The notes under the pieces: model-generated
Told to the model about the DNA's origin: nothing
Databases searched by the model: none
What the model saw: the letters and a program-made list of their open reading frames with translations, nothing else
Program-made: the position numbers and the translations under genes
Part shown: positions 24,603 through 33,004 of the stretch, piece after piece
How the letters are laid out: each line of letters begins with the position of its first letter
Position numbering within the stretch: position 1 is the first letter of the stretch
DNA from: Pseudomonas lini
Lineage (GTDB): Bacteria; Pseudomonadota; Gammaproteobacteria; Pseudomonadales; Pseudomonadaceae
Length of the DNA: 64,000 bases
Reading direction: 5' to 3'
Assembly: GCF_030812475.1 (NCBI RefSeq)
Contig: NZ_JAUSSR010000005.1
Coordinates: 186,001-250,000 of the forward strand

Positions 24603-25648
24603 TGGCTGGAACTCACTGTCGGTGCCGAGGCCGCGAGCCATTGATCGACTGTGGCGCCATTTGCCTTGACCCACGCCTTGGCGGCTACGTCAGCCGGCAG
24701 TTTTTCCCTTTCGATCTTCAGAATCAGATCATTGAGCTGCGCCGGTTCGATCGCGACATTGCGCAGGAACCCGGCAATTTTCGGCGCGCGTTGCTGCAAG
24801 GCAGCCGAGGCCAGGACATGGACCTTGGCGTCCGGGAAGGCGCAGGTAATCCGGCTCTTGTTCAACCAGTCGGGGTCAACCGTTGGGCTGATGAATTTCC
24901 AGCAACCATCGGCCTTGTACAGCGGGTCATCTTTTTTGTTGTCCTGGGCATAACCGTCGAACGCAGGCTCTTGCAGGCGACGCAGGTCAAACGCCGAGAA
25001 GATCCAGTCCGGGGTATAGGCATAAAACACTACACCGCGCTGCGCCTTGTAAGCCGCGGCCAATTTGGCGTAAGTGACGGAGGCTTCGGTCGACACCGCC
25101 TCGAATTTATCTGCGAATCCGTAATCCTTGGCCTTGATCTGGCCGATGTAGGTCGACTCCCAGCCCGCCGGCCCGACCAGCAACTGAGCCTTGCCACCCC
25201 CCAGCGGCTCGAAGAGCTTGGCCACTTCCGGCTTGTTAAGGTCGTAGATGGATTTGACGCCGTATTTGTCCTGCAGATACCCCGGGATGTAAAAGCCTTG
25301 CTCACCGGCATAGGGGTGGGTGTTCGCCACCAATGACCGGGTGCCACCCGTCACGTACCTGGCCCAGGCGGCCGACTGATTCGGCAACCAGATATCCGTC
25401 AGCACATCGACTGAGCCATCGCCTTTCGCCGCGGCACTGAGCAGCACCGGGACATCCCCTGCCAGATACGACACATCACCATCCAGACGGGTTTTGATCA
25501 CTTCGCCAAGGATGTGCTGGATGGCGATAGCGCCTGTCCAGTTCTGCTCGCCAATGACGATTTTGTCCTTGGCCATTACCGCGGCGGGAAGCATCAGGGA
25601 GGCCAGCAGCGCGGCTGCGCTCAAGGTGCACGAAAAATGGGTCTTCAC
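24599..25648 (-). CDS. OpuAC/ProX-type ABC substrate-binding protein
   Basis: This 349-residue periplasmic protein has a signal peptide (SAAALLASLMLPAAVMA). The OpuAC fold is visible in KIVIGEQNWTGAIAIQHILGEVI and DVLTDIWLPNQ. Aromatic residues that could form a cation-binding cage for quaternary ammonium or sulfonium compounds include the Trp residues of NWTG, IWLPN, PAGWESTY and PDWIF. It is encoded 15 bases behind the ATPase-permease fusion and overlaps the methyltransferase gene. Confidence 0.87.
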   Translation of the reverse strand: MKTHFSCTLSAAALLASLMLPAAVMAKDKIVIGEQNWTGAIAIQHILGEVIKTRLDGDVSYLAGDVPVLLSAAAKGDGSVDVLTDIWLPNQSAAWARYVTGGTRSLVANTHPYAGEQGFYIPGYLQDKYGVKSIYDLNKPEVAKLFEPLGGGKAQLLVGPAGWESTYIGQIKAKDYGFADKFEAVSTEASVTYAKLAAAYKAQRGVVFYAYTPDWIFSAFDLRRLQEPAFDGYAQDNKKDDPLYKADGCWKFISPTVDPDWLNKSRITCAFPDAKVHVLASAALQQRAPKIAGFLRNVAIEPAQLNDLILKIEREKLPADVAAKAWVKANGATVDQWLAASAPTVSSSQ

Positions 25649-25663
25649 GATAAGGTTCTCTGT

Positions 25664-27763
25664 TCAGCCAGGTTGATGATCTTGCTTGCGCAAGCTCGAT
25701 TGAATGATTCGATCCGGAATCAGCGCGCACAGGACGATCGCCGCGCCGGCCAGCATGCCCTCGCCGCCCTTGATGTTGCGCAGCGCGGTCATGACGTCAT
25801 AGCCCAGGCCGCCGGCACCGATCAGGGCGGCCACGACCACCATCGACAGGCTCATGACGATGGTCTGGTTGATCCCCAGCAGCAGGGAGCGGCGAGCCAG
25901 TGGCAATTGCACCTTGATCAGGGTCTGCCAGGGACTGGCACCGTGCGCGACCGCCGCCTCGATGGCATCCTTGGGCACTTCCTGGATGCCCAGGGACGTC
26001 AGGCGGATCATCGGCGCGAGGGCGAAAATAACTGTCGCGATCACGGCAGGCGTCTTGCCGACGGAGAAGAACGCCACGGCGGGGATCAGGTATACGAAGG
26101 TGGGCAGGGTCTGCATGACATCCAGCAAAGGCGTGATCAAGCGCCGTAGCAGCGGTCGCTTCGCCAGCAAAATACCGGTCGGCACGCCGATCACCAGTGC
26201 GATCAGCACCGAAGACCCAACCAGGGCCAAGGTGGCTATGGTGCGTTCCCAGAAACCGAACAGGCCGATGTACAGAAGTGCCGCGCTGCTGGTCAGGGTC
26301 AGCGCCAGGCCTGCCGAACGCCAGGCCAGAAACACCAGCGCCAACGCCGACACCGGCCAAGGCAACCAGCCCAACAGGTTTTCGATGCCTTCGATGACTG
26401 TGCGCACCGCGACAATCACCCCGACAAATGCGCCCTCGAACGTCACTTGCGACCAGCCGATGAACTGGTCGATGCTCTCTGCCGCCACTAGCAGCGCCTG
26501 GCGGTTGGCCGGAAACTGCAGCAACGCGTTCGTGGTGTCAGGTGTAATGACTCGCCAGATCACCAAGGCCTGGCTGATCAGCAGCACCGCCAAAGGCAGC
26601 GCCCAACCCGACGTGTCGCGCCGCACGGGCTGGCTGCTCAGCGAGAGCACAGCGAAGCGGCTGACCGCGAACACGGCCAGTGCGGCCAGCACCACCCGCC
26701 ACGACGAGTCGACGATGCCCTGACTGAAAACCGCCAGGGCGGCGAGCTCACCGGCGAAGGCGGTCCAGAACGCTGCGCCCTTGCCCCGGGCCGCCAGCGC
26801 CGCGGGCCCCAGCAACAGCGCTTGCCACCAGGGCAAGCCTGGCGTGTGCGGCACCTCGCGCGGTTCGGTGTGTGCTGCCTGGAGGCGGACCTCGCCTGCG
26901 CTGCGCGGTGCAGAGGGCGTCACGCCGTAGTCTCGGAAAAAATCCGCCACCTCTGTATCGGCAGGATGCTCGAGCAACTGCTCCGGGGTGCCCAACTGCA
27001 CCAGCCGCCCATGGCGCATGACGGCGATGCGATCGGCCAGGCGCAGGGCTTCAGCCGGGTCGTGAGTGACCAGCAGGGTCGTGATCCCGCGTTTACGGGC
27101 CAAGGCCAGGAAATGACTCTGCAGATCGCGCCGGATCGTCGGATCCAGGGCACTGAAAGGCTCATCCATCAGCAGGATGTCCGGCTCGGTGACCAGAGCC
27201 CGCGCCAGACCGACACGCTGGCGCATGCCACCGGACAGCTCATGGGGATAGTGCTCGCCCCAGCCCTCCAACCCTACCGCCTGCAACTGCACGGCTGCCG
27301 CCGCATGACGAGTCGATTCCGGTTCGCCGCGCAACTCCAGCGGCAGCGCGACGTTGTCCAGCACCGTGCGATGGGGCAGCAAGCCGAAATGCTGAAACAC
27401 CATGCCGATGCGCCGCGACCTCAAGTCACGCAACGCTTTGCGGCTCAACCCGCTGATCCCGTGGCCTTCGATCAGGACTTCGCCACGGGTGGGCTCGATC
27501 AGGCGGTTGATATGGCGCAACAACGTTGACTTGCCGCTTCCGGAAGTCCCCATCAGGCACAGGACCTCGCCCCGACGCACCTTCAGGCTGACATTGCTCA
27601 CTGCCGGCAACACAGTCGAGCCTTTTTTTCGCCCGTAAGACTTGGTGATGTCAAGCAACTCAAGCACGACATCGTCCTCGGTTTCCGCGCCGGCACCAGG
27701 GGCCACCAGCGGCCGAGCAGACTCGATCCATGGCGTGACCGAAGAGGTTTGAATGATTGTCAC
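25664..27763 (-). CDS. Fused ABC ATPase-permease of glycine-betaine type (ProV-ProW fusion)
   Basis: This protein of about 699 residues joins an ATPase to a permease. The ATPase (about 30-290) has Walker A GTSGSGKS, signature LSGGMRQRVGLARAL and Walker B ILLMDEPFSALD. The permease region (about 330-690) has an extra N-terminal set of helices before the conserved channel (GVPTGILLAKRPLLRRL, EVPKDAIEAAVAHGASPWQ). I favour the GTG at 27763, which has GGGAG five to six bases upstream; an ATG at 27904 lacks a ribosome binding site. It forms an importer with the binding protein behind it. Fusion of ProV- and ProW-like parts is not the usual arrangement. Confidence 0.85.
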   Translation of the reverse strand: MTIIQTSSVTPWIESARPLVAPGAGAETEDDVVLELLDITKSYGRKKGSTVLPAVSNVSLKVRRGEVLCLMGTSGSGKSTLLRHINRLIEPTRGEVLIEGHGISGLSRKALRDLRSRRIGMVFQHFGLLPHRTVLDNVALPLELRGEPESTRHAAAAVQLQAVGLEGWGEHYPHELSGGMRQRVGLARALVTEPDILLMDEPFSALDPTIRRDLQSHFLALARKRGITTLLVTHDPAEALRLADRIAVMRHGRLVQLGTPEQLLEHPADTEVADFFRDYGVTPSAPRSAGEVRLQAAHTEPREVPHTPGLPWWQALLLGPAALAARGKGAAFWTAFAGELAALAVFSQGIVDSSWRVVLAALAVFAVSRFAVLSLSSQPVRRDTSGWALPLAVLLISQALVIWRVITPDTTNALLQFPANRQALLVAAESIDQFIGWSQVTFEGAFVGVIVAVRTVIEGIENLLGWLPWPVSALALVFLAWRSAGLALTLTSSAALLYIGLFGFWERTIATLALVGSSVLIALVIGVPTGILLAKRPLLRRLITPLLDVMQTLPTFVYLIPAVAFFSVGKTPAVIATVIFALAPMIRLTSLGIQEVPKDAIEAAVAHGASPWQTLIKVQLPLARRSLLLGINQTIVMSLSMVVVAALIGAGGLGYDVMTALRNIKGGEGMLAGAAIVLCALIPDRIIQSSLRKQDHQPG

Positions 27764-28106
27764 GGAAGCTCCCGGCAAGCGTCTCTCGGGCACATCGCTC
27801 GCACCCAAGGTCAGAGAATCGAATGGGCGCCAGGCAATCACCGCACACCGGATGCCTGACGCAAAACGAGCGCCACGCCAAGGGCGTGACACTGCTACGG
27901 GCATAAAGCTAATCGATCTTAAAAAACATCTATAAATACTTTTTTGGAATTAGCTTAGCTGATCCGATTGCTGCGCCTCGGCGTATTTTTCTCAACGATA
28001 CAAAGAACTAAAAAGAATTAATAAATACAAAAACAGTATTTATCGTTATAAAAATATCCACGTACCCTTCAGTTCATTCCGTCATACCTCACACAGTGAA
28101 GTGCCC
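27764..28106. promoter_or_regulatory. Divergent control region with two ATAAGCTAAT-like boxes
   Basis: This AT-rich region of about 340 bases lies between the OpuA-type operon (minus) and the small protein gene (plus). It holds ATAAAGCTAAT (27903-27913) and ATTAGCTTAG (27949-27958), inverted relative to each other and related to boxes upstream of other sulfur genes here. It also holds an 8-base inverted repeat ATAAATAC/GTATTTAT (28021-28043). No further gene seen. Confidence 0.5.
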
Positions 28107-28265
28107 ATGAATCCGACTGACAACCTCATTGACTTCACCAGCTACCGCAAACGCAAACAGGCTCAGCAACGGGCACGGGTCATGTGGGAAATGTATGCAC
28201 GCAACGCAGGCCTGGCCTTTGAGTGGGTGCAAGCGAGCAAAACGACCGAGACGCGTCACGCGTGA
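28107..28265 (+). CDS. Small basic protein of unknown function (52 aa)
   Basis: The ATG at 28107 opens a 52-codon frame beginning MNPTDNLIDFTSYRKRKQ and ending TTETRHA. It is rich in Arg/Lys and Gln in the first half and has Trp/Tyr/Met in a central helix (ARVMWEMYARNAG). It has no signal peptide and no family I recognise. Its TGA overlaps a possible GTG start of the XRE-cupin gene (GTGA at 28262-28265), which suggests coupling. It may be a small partner of the regulator. Coding status is inferred from frame, position and composition. Confidence 0.55.
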   Translation: MNPTDNLIDFTSYRKRKQAQQRARVMWEMYARNAGLAFEWVQASKTTETRHA

Positions 28266-28312
28266 ACGCGCAGCAACCCTCGCGCTTTCTGGCGAGCACC
28301 GATGAGCCGGTA

Positions 28313-28909
28313 ATGGATTTGAATAACCTGGAGCCACAGGAAGAAGACCCGATCTGCGAGCGGGTCGCGCAGAACCTGCAACGGCTGCGGGGCAAACGGC
28401 ATTTATCCCTCGATGCCCTCGCCCGCCAGTGCGGTGTGAGTCGGGCGATGCTGGCGCAGATCGAATCCGGGCGCAGCGTGCCGTCGATAAAGGTGCTGTG
28501 CAAAATTGCCAAGGGCTTGAAGGTATCGGTGGCGGCGTTTCTAGAGCACCGGGCATTCGAAGGTGTGGCGGTGCTGTCGGCCGGCCAGAGCAAACGCCTG
28601 GTCAGTGCCAACGGCGCTTTTGTCAGCCGCGCCCTGTTCCCTTTCGATGTGGCGCGCCAGTCGGAATTCTACGAATTGCGCCTGAGTCCTCTGGGCGAGG
28701 ACCGATCCGAAGGGCACGGACCGGGGGTTCAGGAAAACCTGGTGGTGGCTCAGGGTGTGCTGGAGATCAGCGTCAACGACGAGCGCTATCTGCTCTCCAC
28801 GGGGGACTCGATCCTGTTCTACGCCGACCAGCCCCATCGTTACCGCAACCCCGCCGACAGTGAAGCGGTAGCGTACCTGGTGGTGACTTACCCGGAACGT
28901 CTGGACTGA
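28313..28909 (+). CDS. XRE-family regulator with C-terminal cupin domain
   Basis: This 198-residue regulator has a helix-turn-helix at about 16-70 (VAQNLQRLRGKRHLSLDALA ... RAMLAQIESGRSVPSIKVLC). A cupin sensor domain follows at about 110-195 (ENLVVAQGVLEISVNDERY, GDSILFYADQPHRYRNP). Such proteins often respond to small metabolites and control adjacent transport or catabolic genes. Start is uncertain: ATG 28313 is used; GTG 28262, overlapping the preceding stop, would add 17 residues. A strong terminator follows. The nearest candidate target is the divergent OpuA/methyltransferase operon. Confidence 0.87.
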   Translation: MDLNNLEPQEEDPICERVAQNLQRLRGKRHLSLDALARQCGVSRAMLAQIESGRSVPSIKVLCKIAKGLKVSVAAFLEHRAFEGVAVLSAGQSKRLVSANGAFVSRALFPFDVARQSEFYELRLSPLGEDRSEGHGPGVQENLVVAQGVLEISVNDERYLLSTGDSILFYADQPHRYRNPADSEAVAYLVVTYPERLD

Positions 28910-28927
28910 AACTGGACTGGACTGGAC

Positions 28928-29027
28928 TGTAGGAGCGAGCTTGCTCGCGATGGACGTTAACGATAACGCGTCCGTTCTGTATGAACGCATTACCCTTGAG
29001 ACCATCGCGAGCAAGCTCGCTCCTGCA
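28928..29027. repeat. Paired REP element
   Basis: Inverted units TGTAGGAGCGAGCTTGCTCG (28928 onward) and the complementary CGAGCAAGCTCGCTCC (ending near 29024) flank about 50 bases. The pair sits 20 bases behind the XRE-cupin stop and before its terminator. Confidence 0.9.
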
Positions 29028-29039
29028 GTACGCAACAAG

Positions 29040-29069
29040 CCGGCCGGGATAATCCCGGCCGGTTTTTTT
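29040..29069 (+). terminator. Strong rho-independent terminator of the XRE-cupin gene
   Basis: CCGGCCGGGAT (29040-29050) and ATCCCGGCCGG (29052-29062) form an 11-base-pair GC-rich stem, followed by seven T residues on the plus strand. It separates the regulator from the convergent Met/Cys-rich gene. Confidence 0.9.
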
Positions 29070-29083
29070 CCCGCCGATAACGA

Positions 29084-29587
29084 TCAGCAGGTGCAGCACA
29101 TCAGCGGCATGCCGTTGCAGCTCATCATCATCGGCATGCTGCAGTCGTTCATCATTTTCATCATCAGGCTGCAGCAATTTTTCATCATGTCCATGTTCAT
29201 GCCAGCCATCGGCATGATCTTGCACATCATGCAATCGGCCATCAGCGTGCATTCCATCACGCACTTCATCGATGGCATCGGCATGCCGATCATCGGCATC
29301 ATCATGTTCGCCATCGGCATGGTCATGCTCGCCTGGGACATGCACATCATGCTCATGTTGCCGCAGTGCATCATCATCGGCATGCCGCAGCTCATCATCA
29401 TTTGCATCATTTCAGCGCTGTTCTTGAACATGGCCATGTCCATGCCAGCGGCCGGCATCATCTTGCACATCATGCCGTCGTCCATCATTTCGCAGGACAT
29501 GGTCGCCATCATCATCGGCATGCCCATCATCGGCATCATTGGCATGTTGGCGTTCATCGGCATTTGCATCTGCGCTGCGTTCATCAT
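29084..29587 (-). CDS. Methionine- and cysteine-rich repeat protein
   Basis: This is a 167-residue protein with 67 Met (about 40%) and 16 Cys (about 10%), so roughly half of all residues carry sulfur. Two halves are clearly related. Residues 32-82 and 113-164 share C-x8-C-K-x-M-P-x-AGM, then F/M-K-N, then MPMMM-x-C-x-G/N and a terminal Met-Cys. There is no signal peptide. AGGGA lies eight bases before the double ATG start. It is encoded in the same direction as the SsuABC-like genes, 304 bases behind them. Possible roles are Cu(I)/soft-metal binding, oxidant scavenging by Met residues or a sulfur store. I recognise no family. The antisense His- and Ile/Met-rich frames are compositional shadows. 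Confidence 0.7.
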   Translation of the reverse strand: MMNAAQMQMPMNANMPMMPMMGMPMMMATMSCEMMDDGMMCKMMPAAGMDMAMFKNSAEMMQMMMSCGMPMMMHCGNMSMMCMSQASMTMPMANMMMPMIGMPMPSMKCVMECTLMADCMMCKIMPMAGMNMDMMKNCCSLMMKMMNDCSMPMMMSCNGMPLMCCTC

Positions 29588-29635
29588 GGTGTTGTTCCCT
29601 GAAGGGTGGAGAGTTGGACAAAGCTGATGGGGCCG

Positions 29636-29663
29636 ATTCTAAGCAATGATCCAGGCGCAACAA
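29636..29663 (-). promoter_or_regulatory. Possible sigma-70 promoter of the Met/Cys-rich gene
   Basis: On the minus strand TTGTTG (29663-29658) and TAGAAT (29641-29636) are spaced by 16 bases. They would give a leader of about 40 bases before the ATG at 29587. The -10 match is good and the -35 match modest. Confidence 0.35.
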
Positions 29664-29850
29664 GATGATGATCGAACAGCTGGATTGAATGCTGGAGCGA
29701 CCTAAGCGGAGTGAATGGAACGAACATGTCCGCTGACGCGAACATTCGGCTTCGATGACAGACGCGTTTCCAACTGCAGCAGGCATTCCCCGGCTATGGA
29801 TATGCAATCGACGTCTATATAAATAACCGAAAGAAATAATTGATCTAAAC

Positions 29851-29877
29851 AGGGCCGGGTATTTTCATCCCGACCCT
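29851..29877 (-). terminator. Hairpin behind the SsuA-like gene
   Basis: On the minus strand AGGGTCGGG, a nine-base loop and CCCGGCCCT form a 9-base-pair stem with one G-U, starting 15 bases after the stop. Only a short GTTTAG tract follows, so termination is probably partial. Confidence 0.45.
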
Positions 29878-29891
29878 CTACTGCGCAGGTT

Positions 29892-30902
29892 TTACCTGTT
29901 AAAGACCAAAGACTCGACCGAGAACGCTTCGGCATCCGTCAGTGTTTGCACATCGACGCGATGGGGAAAAATCTTCTTCTCCACGAACAGATCATCGACC
30001 TGCTGCAAGGCCTGAACATCCCGCTGCTCGACAGGCAACAAAGACTCGTCACCCCAGCTGCGCAGTCGCCGGGAGACGTCCAGGGGAATGTCGTTGACCT
30101 TGGCGAATACGCGGGCGTACTCGTCCGGATTCTGCTGCGCCCACTCGAACGCCTTGGCGAAACGCTGCAACACATCACCGAGCGCCTTGCGTTTTAGCGG
30201 ATCGTTCAGGATTTCGTCCGAGGCGGTGATAAAGGTCAGCCCGGTATTGATGCCCTCGCCGCTGATCAACACCCGCGCGCCCTGCTGCTCGGCGAACGCC
30301 TGGTAGATACCGAAGGTGGCCCAGGCTTCGATCTTGCCGGCATTGAACGCGGACAAGGCGTCGGTTGGCAGGACGAACCCGACCTTGACGTCCTTCTCAT
30401 CGACCCCGGCATTGGCCAGTGCACGAATCAACAGGTACTGGGAAATGCTGCCTCGAGCCGAGGACACCACGACATTGCGGCCTTTCAAGTCGGCGACGGT
30501 GCGGATGTCCGAATCGGCCGGGACCAGGATCGCAATCCCCCTCGATTGACTGCGCCGAACGGCGACGATACGCAATGGCGTGCCCCCGGTAGCGGCAGCG
30601 AGCACCGGGGTGTCACCGGCCGGCGCCAGATCGACGGCGCCAGCGCGCAAGGCTTCGAACAACGGCGCGGCGCCCTGGAAGTTGGCCCACTCGACCTTGT
30701 AGTCGATGCCCTCCAGGGCATTCGCCGCCTCGACCACGGTGCGCAGGCCCTTGGCTTGATCGCCGAGCACCAGCGTCACGCCGGACAGGTCTGATTGGGC
30801 GACGGACGAGGATTCTGACTCGACGGCGTCACTGCACCCGCCGAGCAACAGCGCGACGACAGACAGCAACAGCATCGCGGATTTCCAGACGCGGATCGGC
30901 AT
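29892..30902 (-). CDS. SsuA/TauA-type sulfonate ABC binding lipoprotein
   Basis: This 336-residue binding protein has a lipoprotein signal (LLLSVVALLLGGC, lipobox LGGC near residue 23). It has an NMT1/SsuA-like fold: VEWANFQGAAPLFEALRAGAVDLAPAGDTP, then a DLKGRNVVVSSARGSISQYLLI stretch. The ATG at 30902 has AGGGA nine bases upstream. It follows the ATPase and permease genes on the minus strand, giving a C-B-A order. The substrate is probably an aliphatic sulfonate or sulfate ester (inference from family and context). Confidence 0.88.
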   Translation of the reverse strand: MPIRVWKSAMLLLSVVALLLGGCSDAVESESSSVAQSDLSGVTLVLGDQAKGLRTVVEAANALEGIDYKVEWANFQGAAPLFEALRAGAVDLAPAGDTPVLAAATGGTPLRIVAVRRSQSRGIAILVPADSDIRTVADLKGRNVVVSSARGSISQYLLIRALANAGVDEKDVKVGFVLPTDALSAFNAGKIEAWATFGIYQAFAEQQGARVLISGEGINTGLTFITASDEILNDPLKRKALGDVLQRFAKAFEWAQQNPDEYARVFAKVNDIPLDVSRRLRSWGDESLLPVEQRDVQALQQVDDLFVEKKIFPHRVDVQTLTDAEAFSVESLVFNR

Positions 30903-30939
30903 GACAGAACATCCCTGTATCAATGGATTGGCAGCGGCA

Positions 30940-31740
30940 TCAGCCATGGGCAAACCGCCGGATTGAATTGTTGGTGGCCTGACGCGGGGTCACCGCGACG
31001 GCTTCCACTTCAACCCCCAACAGGCTTAGCAGCCGTGCACGGATGGCCTGGAAACCCTCCTGCCCGGTGTCCCTCGCTCGGGGCAGATCGATGGTCAACT
31101 GTTCGGCGATCTTGCCGTTGGCCAGCACGATGACCCGGTCGGCCAGCAGGATCGCTTCGTCGACGTCATGGGTCACCAGCAGCACGGCCGGGGTGTGTTT
31201 GCGCCACAACTCGATAATCAACCGGTGCATGCGAATTCGCGTCAACGCATCCAGCGCGGCGAACGGTTCATCGAGCAGCAGCAACTTGGGCTCCCGTACC
31301 AGGCCACGGGCCAATGCCACCCGTTGTGCTTCGCCGCCGGACAGCGTGGCCGGGTAGGCCTCCAGCCGATGGGCCAGTCCCACTTCGGTCAGGGCCTGCA
31401 CCGCGCGAGCCTTGGCGTCCGGGGTGTGCAAGCCGAGAATCACGTTCTTCCAGGCGCGTTTCCAGGGCATCAACCGGGGCTCCTGAAATACCGCAGCCCG
31501 GGCCTTGGGCACCCGCAGCTGACCGCTGTCGATGCTGTCCAGGCCGGCCAGGCTGCGCAGCAGAGTGGTCTTGCCCGAACCGCTGGCGCCGAGCAACGCG
31601 ACGAATTCGCCCGGTGCAATGTCCAGGTCCAGGCCGTCGATGACCCGCTGTTGACCGAACTGGCGCACCACGTTCCGTAGTTGGACCGGTGGCGTTGAAT
31701 GACTGGCTTTTGCCGCGTCCAGATGATCGATGCTCGACAT
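30940..31740 (-). CDS. SsuB/TauB-type ABC ATPase
   Basis: This 266-residue ATPase has Walker A GASGSGKT, the family-typical VFQEPRLMPWKRAW after the Q-loop, signature LSGGEAQRVALARGL and Walker B LLLLDEPFAALDALTR. It starts one base behind the permease stop. Together with the permease it is the only sulfonate-type ATPase/permease pair in this window. Confidence 0.93.
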   Translation of the reverse strand: MSSIDHLDAAKASHSTPPVQLRNVVRQFGQQRVIDGLDLDIAPGEFVALLGASGSGKTTLLRSLAGLDSIDSGQLRVPKARAAVFQEPRLMPWKRAWKNVILGLHTPDAKARAVQALTEVGLAHRLEAYPATLSGGEAQRVALARGLVREPKLLLLDEPFAALDALTRIRMHRLIIELWRKHTPAVLLVTHDVDEAILLADRVIVLANGKIAEQLTIDLPRARDTGQEGFQAIRARLLSLLGVEVEAVAVTPRQATNNSIRRFAHG

Positions 31741-31741
31741 A

Positions 31742-32623
31742 TCAGTTCCTCACAAAAGATGGGCGCCAGGCCAGGGCGTAACGCTCCAGCGTGCGGATCA
31801 GTCCGTCGATCAACAGACCGAGGACGCTATAGATCAGCAGGCAGATCACGATTACATCGGTGCGCATGAAGTCCCGGGCGTCACTGGCCAGGAAACCGAT
31901 GCCGGCGGTGGTGTTGATTTGTTCGACGAACACCAGGGCCAGCCAGGAAATGCCCAGGGAGTAACGCAAGCCGACAAAGAACGAAGGCAAGGAGCCCGGA
32001 AGGATCACATGCCAGATCAGCTCGCGACGATTCAGGCCCAGGGTGTTGGCGGCCTCGATCAGTTTCGGGTCGATGTTGCGAATCCCGGCGAACAGGTTCA
32101 GGTACACCGGGAAGGTGGTACCGGTGACGATCAGCGCGATCTTGGTGAATTCGCCGATGCCGAACCAGAGGATGAACAATGGCACCAGTGCCAGGGAAGG
32201 AATGGTGCGCAGCATTTGCATCGGCGAATCGAGGATCACCTCGCCGCGCTTGGACAGGCCGGTGATCAGCGCGGCGACGACACCGACGCTGACGCCAATA
32301 CTCAGGCCCAGCAACGCGCGCTGCAGGGACACCAGCAAATGCGTGCCCAGCTCCCCGGAAACGATCATTGCCCAAAGTGTGCCGCCGATCTGCGACGGCG
32401 CCGCGATGACCCGTTGCGGGATCAGCCCGGCCTGGGAGGCCAGTTCCCACAACAGCAGCAGCGCGATAGGGCTGAGCAAACGCAGCAGGACTTCGGGGGT
32501 GCGCCAGTTAAGGATCCGGCTGGGGATCCATCTCGACGCGCCCAACAGATCATCTGTACGGCGCGCGGCCTTGTCGACGGAAAACGAGCTGGCGCTCTGG
32601 GTATCGAAGGTCTTTTCAGTCAT
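31742..32623 (-). CDS. SsuC/TauC-type ABC permease
   Basis: This 293-residue permease has about six membrane helices. Its EAA loop reads NIDPKLIEAANTLGLNRRELIWHVILPGSLPS. Further typical SsuC segments are MLRTIPSLALVPLFILWFGIGE and GISWLALVFVEQ. The ATG at 32623 follows AGGAAGG at seven bases. It is the first gene of the SsuCBA-like operon and divergent from the flavin monooxygenase gene at 33005. Confidence 0.92.
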   Translation of the reverse strand: MTEKTFDTQSASSFSVDKAARRTDDLLGASRWIPSRILNWRTPEVLLRLLSPIALLLLWELASQAGLIPQRVIAAPSQIGGTLWAMIVSGELGTHLLVSLQRALLGLSIGVSVGVVAALITGLSKRGEVILDSPMQMLRTIPSLALVPLFILWFGIGEFTKIALIVTGTTFPVYLNLFAGIRNIDPKLIEAANTLGLNRRELIWHVILPGSLPSFFVGLRYSLGISWLALVFVEQINTTAGIGFLASDARDFMRTDVIVICLLIYSVLGLLIDGLIRTLERYALAWRPSFVRN

Positions 32624-33004
32624 CAGGCTTCCTTCCTTATCAAGAACATGGCTGGAGGCGCCATGCGTCAGCTGCGGATTCATGCTATTCGCATAAAAAA
32701 CCGCAGTGAAATTCTTTTTAGGAATAAGCTAATATGATTAAAAATCAGATAATGAATTATCCAGATGAATTATTTGCATAATAAATACGCGCAGGCCCCC
32801 TCCTTTCGGGACTATGGCGGGGACGCGGATTAAAATGCGCATTGCTGATATCTAACATTTATCAAGATTCATTAATTTAATAATTAACTTAGAACAAAAC
32901 GGCATTTCACAGGCCCGCCCTGCTGCGCCTACTTTCGACACACCAGACCGACCCCTGCCAGGTGGAGGCTTGAATTTCGTCCAGTCAACGACAAGGAACT
33001 CAGC
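32624..33004. promoter_or_regulatory. Divergent promoter region of the sulfonate genes
   Basis: About 380 AT-rich bases lie between the SsuCBA-like operon and the monooxygenase gene. They contain ATAAGCTAAT (32724-32733), about 100 bases from the permease start, and ATTAACTTAG (32883-32892), its inverted one-to-two mismatch relative, about 115 bases from the monooxygenase start. The hairpin leader follows at 32947-32968. No additional gene seen. CysB or a related LysR protein is the likely regulator (inference). Confidence 0.5.
32947..32968 (+). promoter_or_regulatory. C-rich/GGAGG hairpin leader, copy 1
   Basis: ACCGACCCCTGCC-AGGT-GGAGG ends 36 bases before the monooxygenase start. CC/GG and CCT/AGG can pair around an AGGT loop with one bulged G. 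Similar elements precede the genes at 38723, 43694 and, further away, 62020. The separate ribosome binding site is AAGGA at 32993-32997. Confidence 0.5.

Larger units (their letters stand above)
29588..29891. other. Intergenic stretch upstream of the Met/Cys-rich gene
   Basis: These 304 bases hold no convincing gene. They contain the hairpin behind the SsuA-like gene (29851-29877) and a possible promoter for the Met/Cys-rich gene (29636-29663). Confidence 0.5.

Noticed and set aside
27764..27904. Longer start (ATG 27904) for the ProV-ProW fusion
   Set aside because: No ribosome binding site, and the sequence before GTG 27763 is Arg-rich and unlike the family; kept only as an alternative.
28941..29627. 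Plus-strand Ile/Met-rich and His-rich frames (also 29366-29602) opposite the Met/Cys-rich gene
   Set aside because: They result from reading repeated ATG codons on the other strand (CAT gives His, ATC gives Ile). The long one starts in the REP and spans the terminator; neither has a good ribosome binding site.
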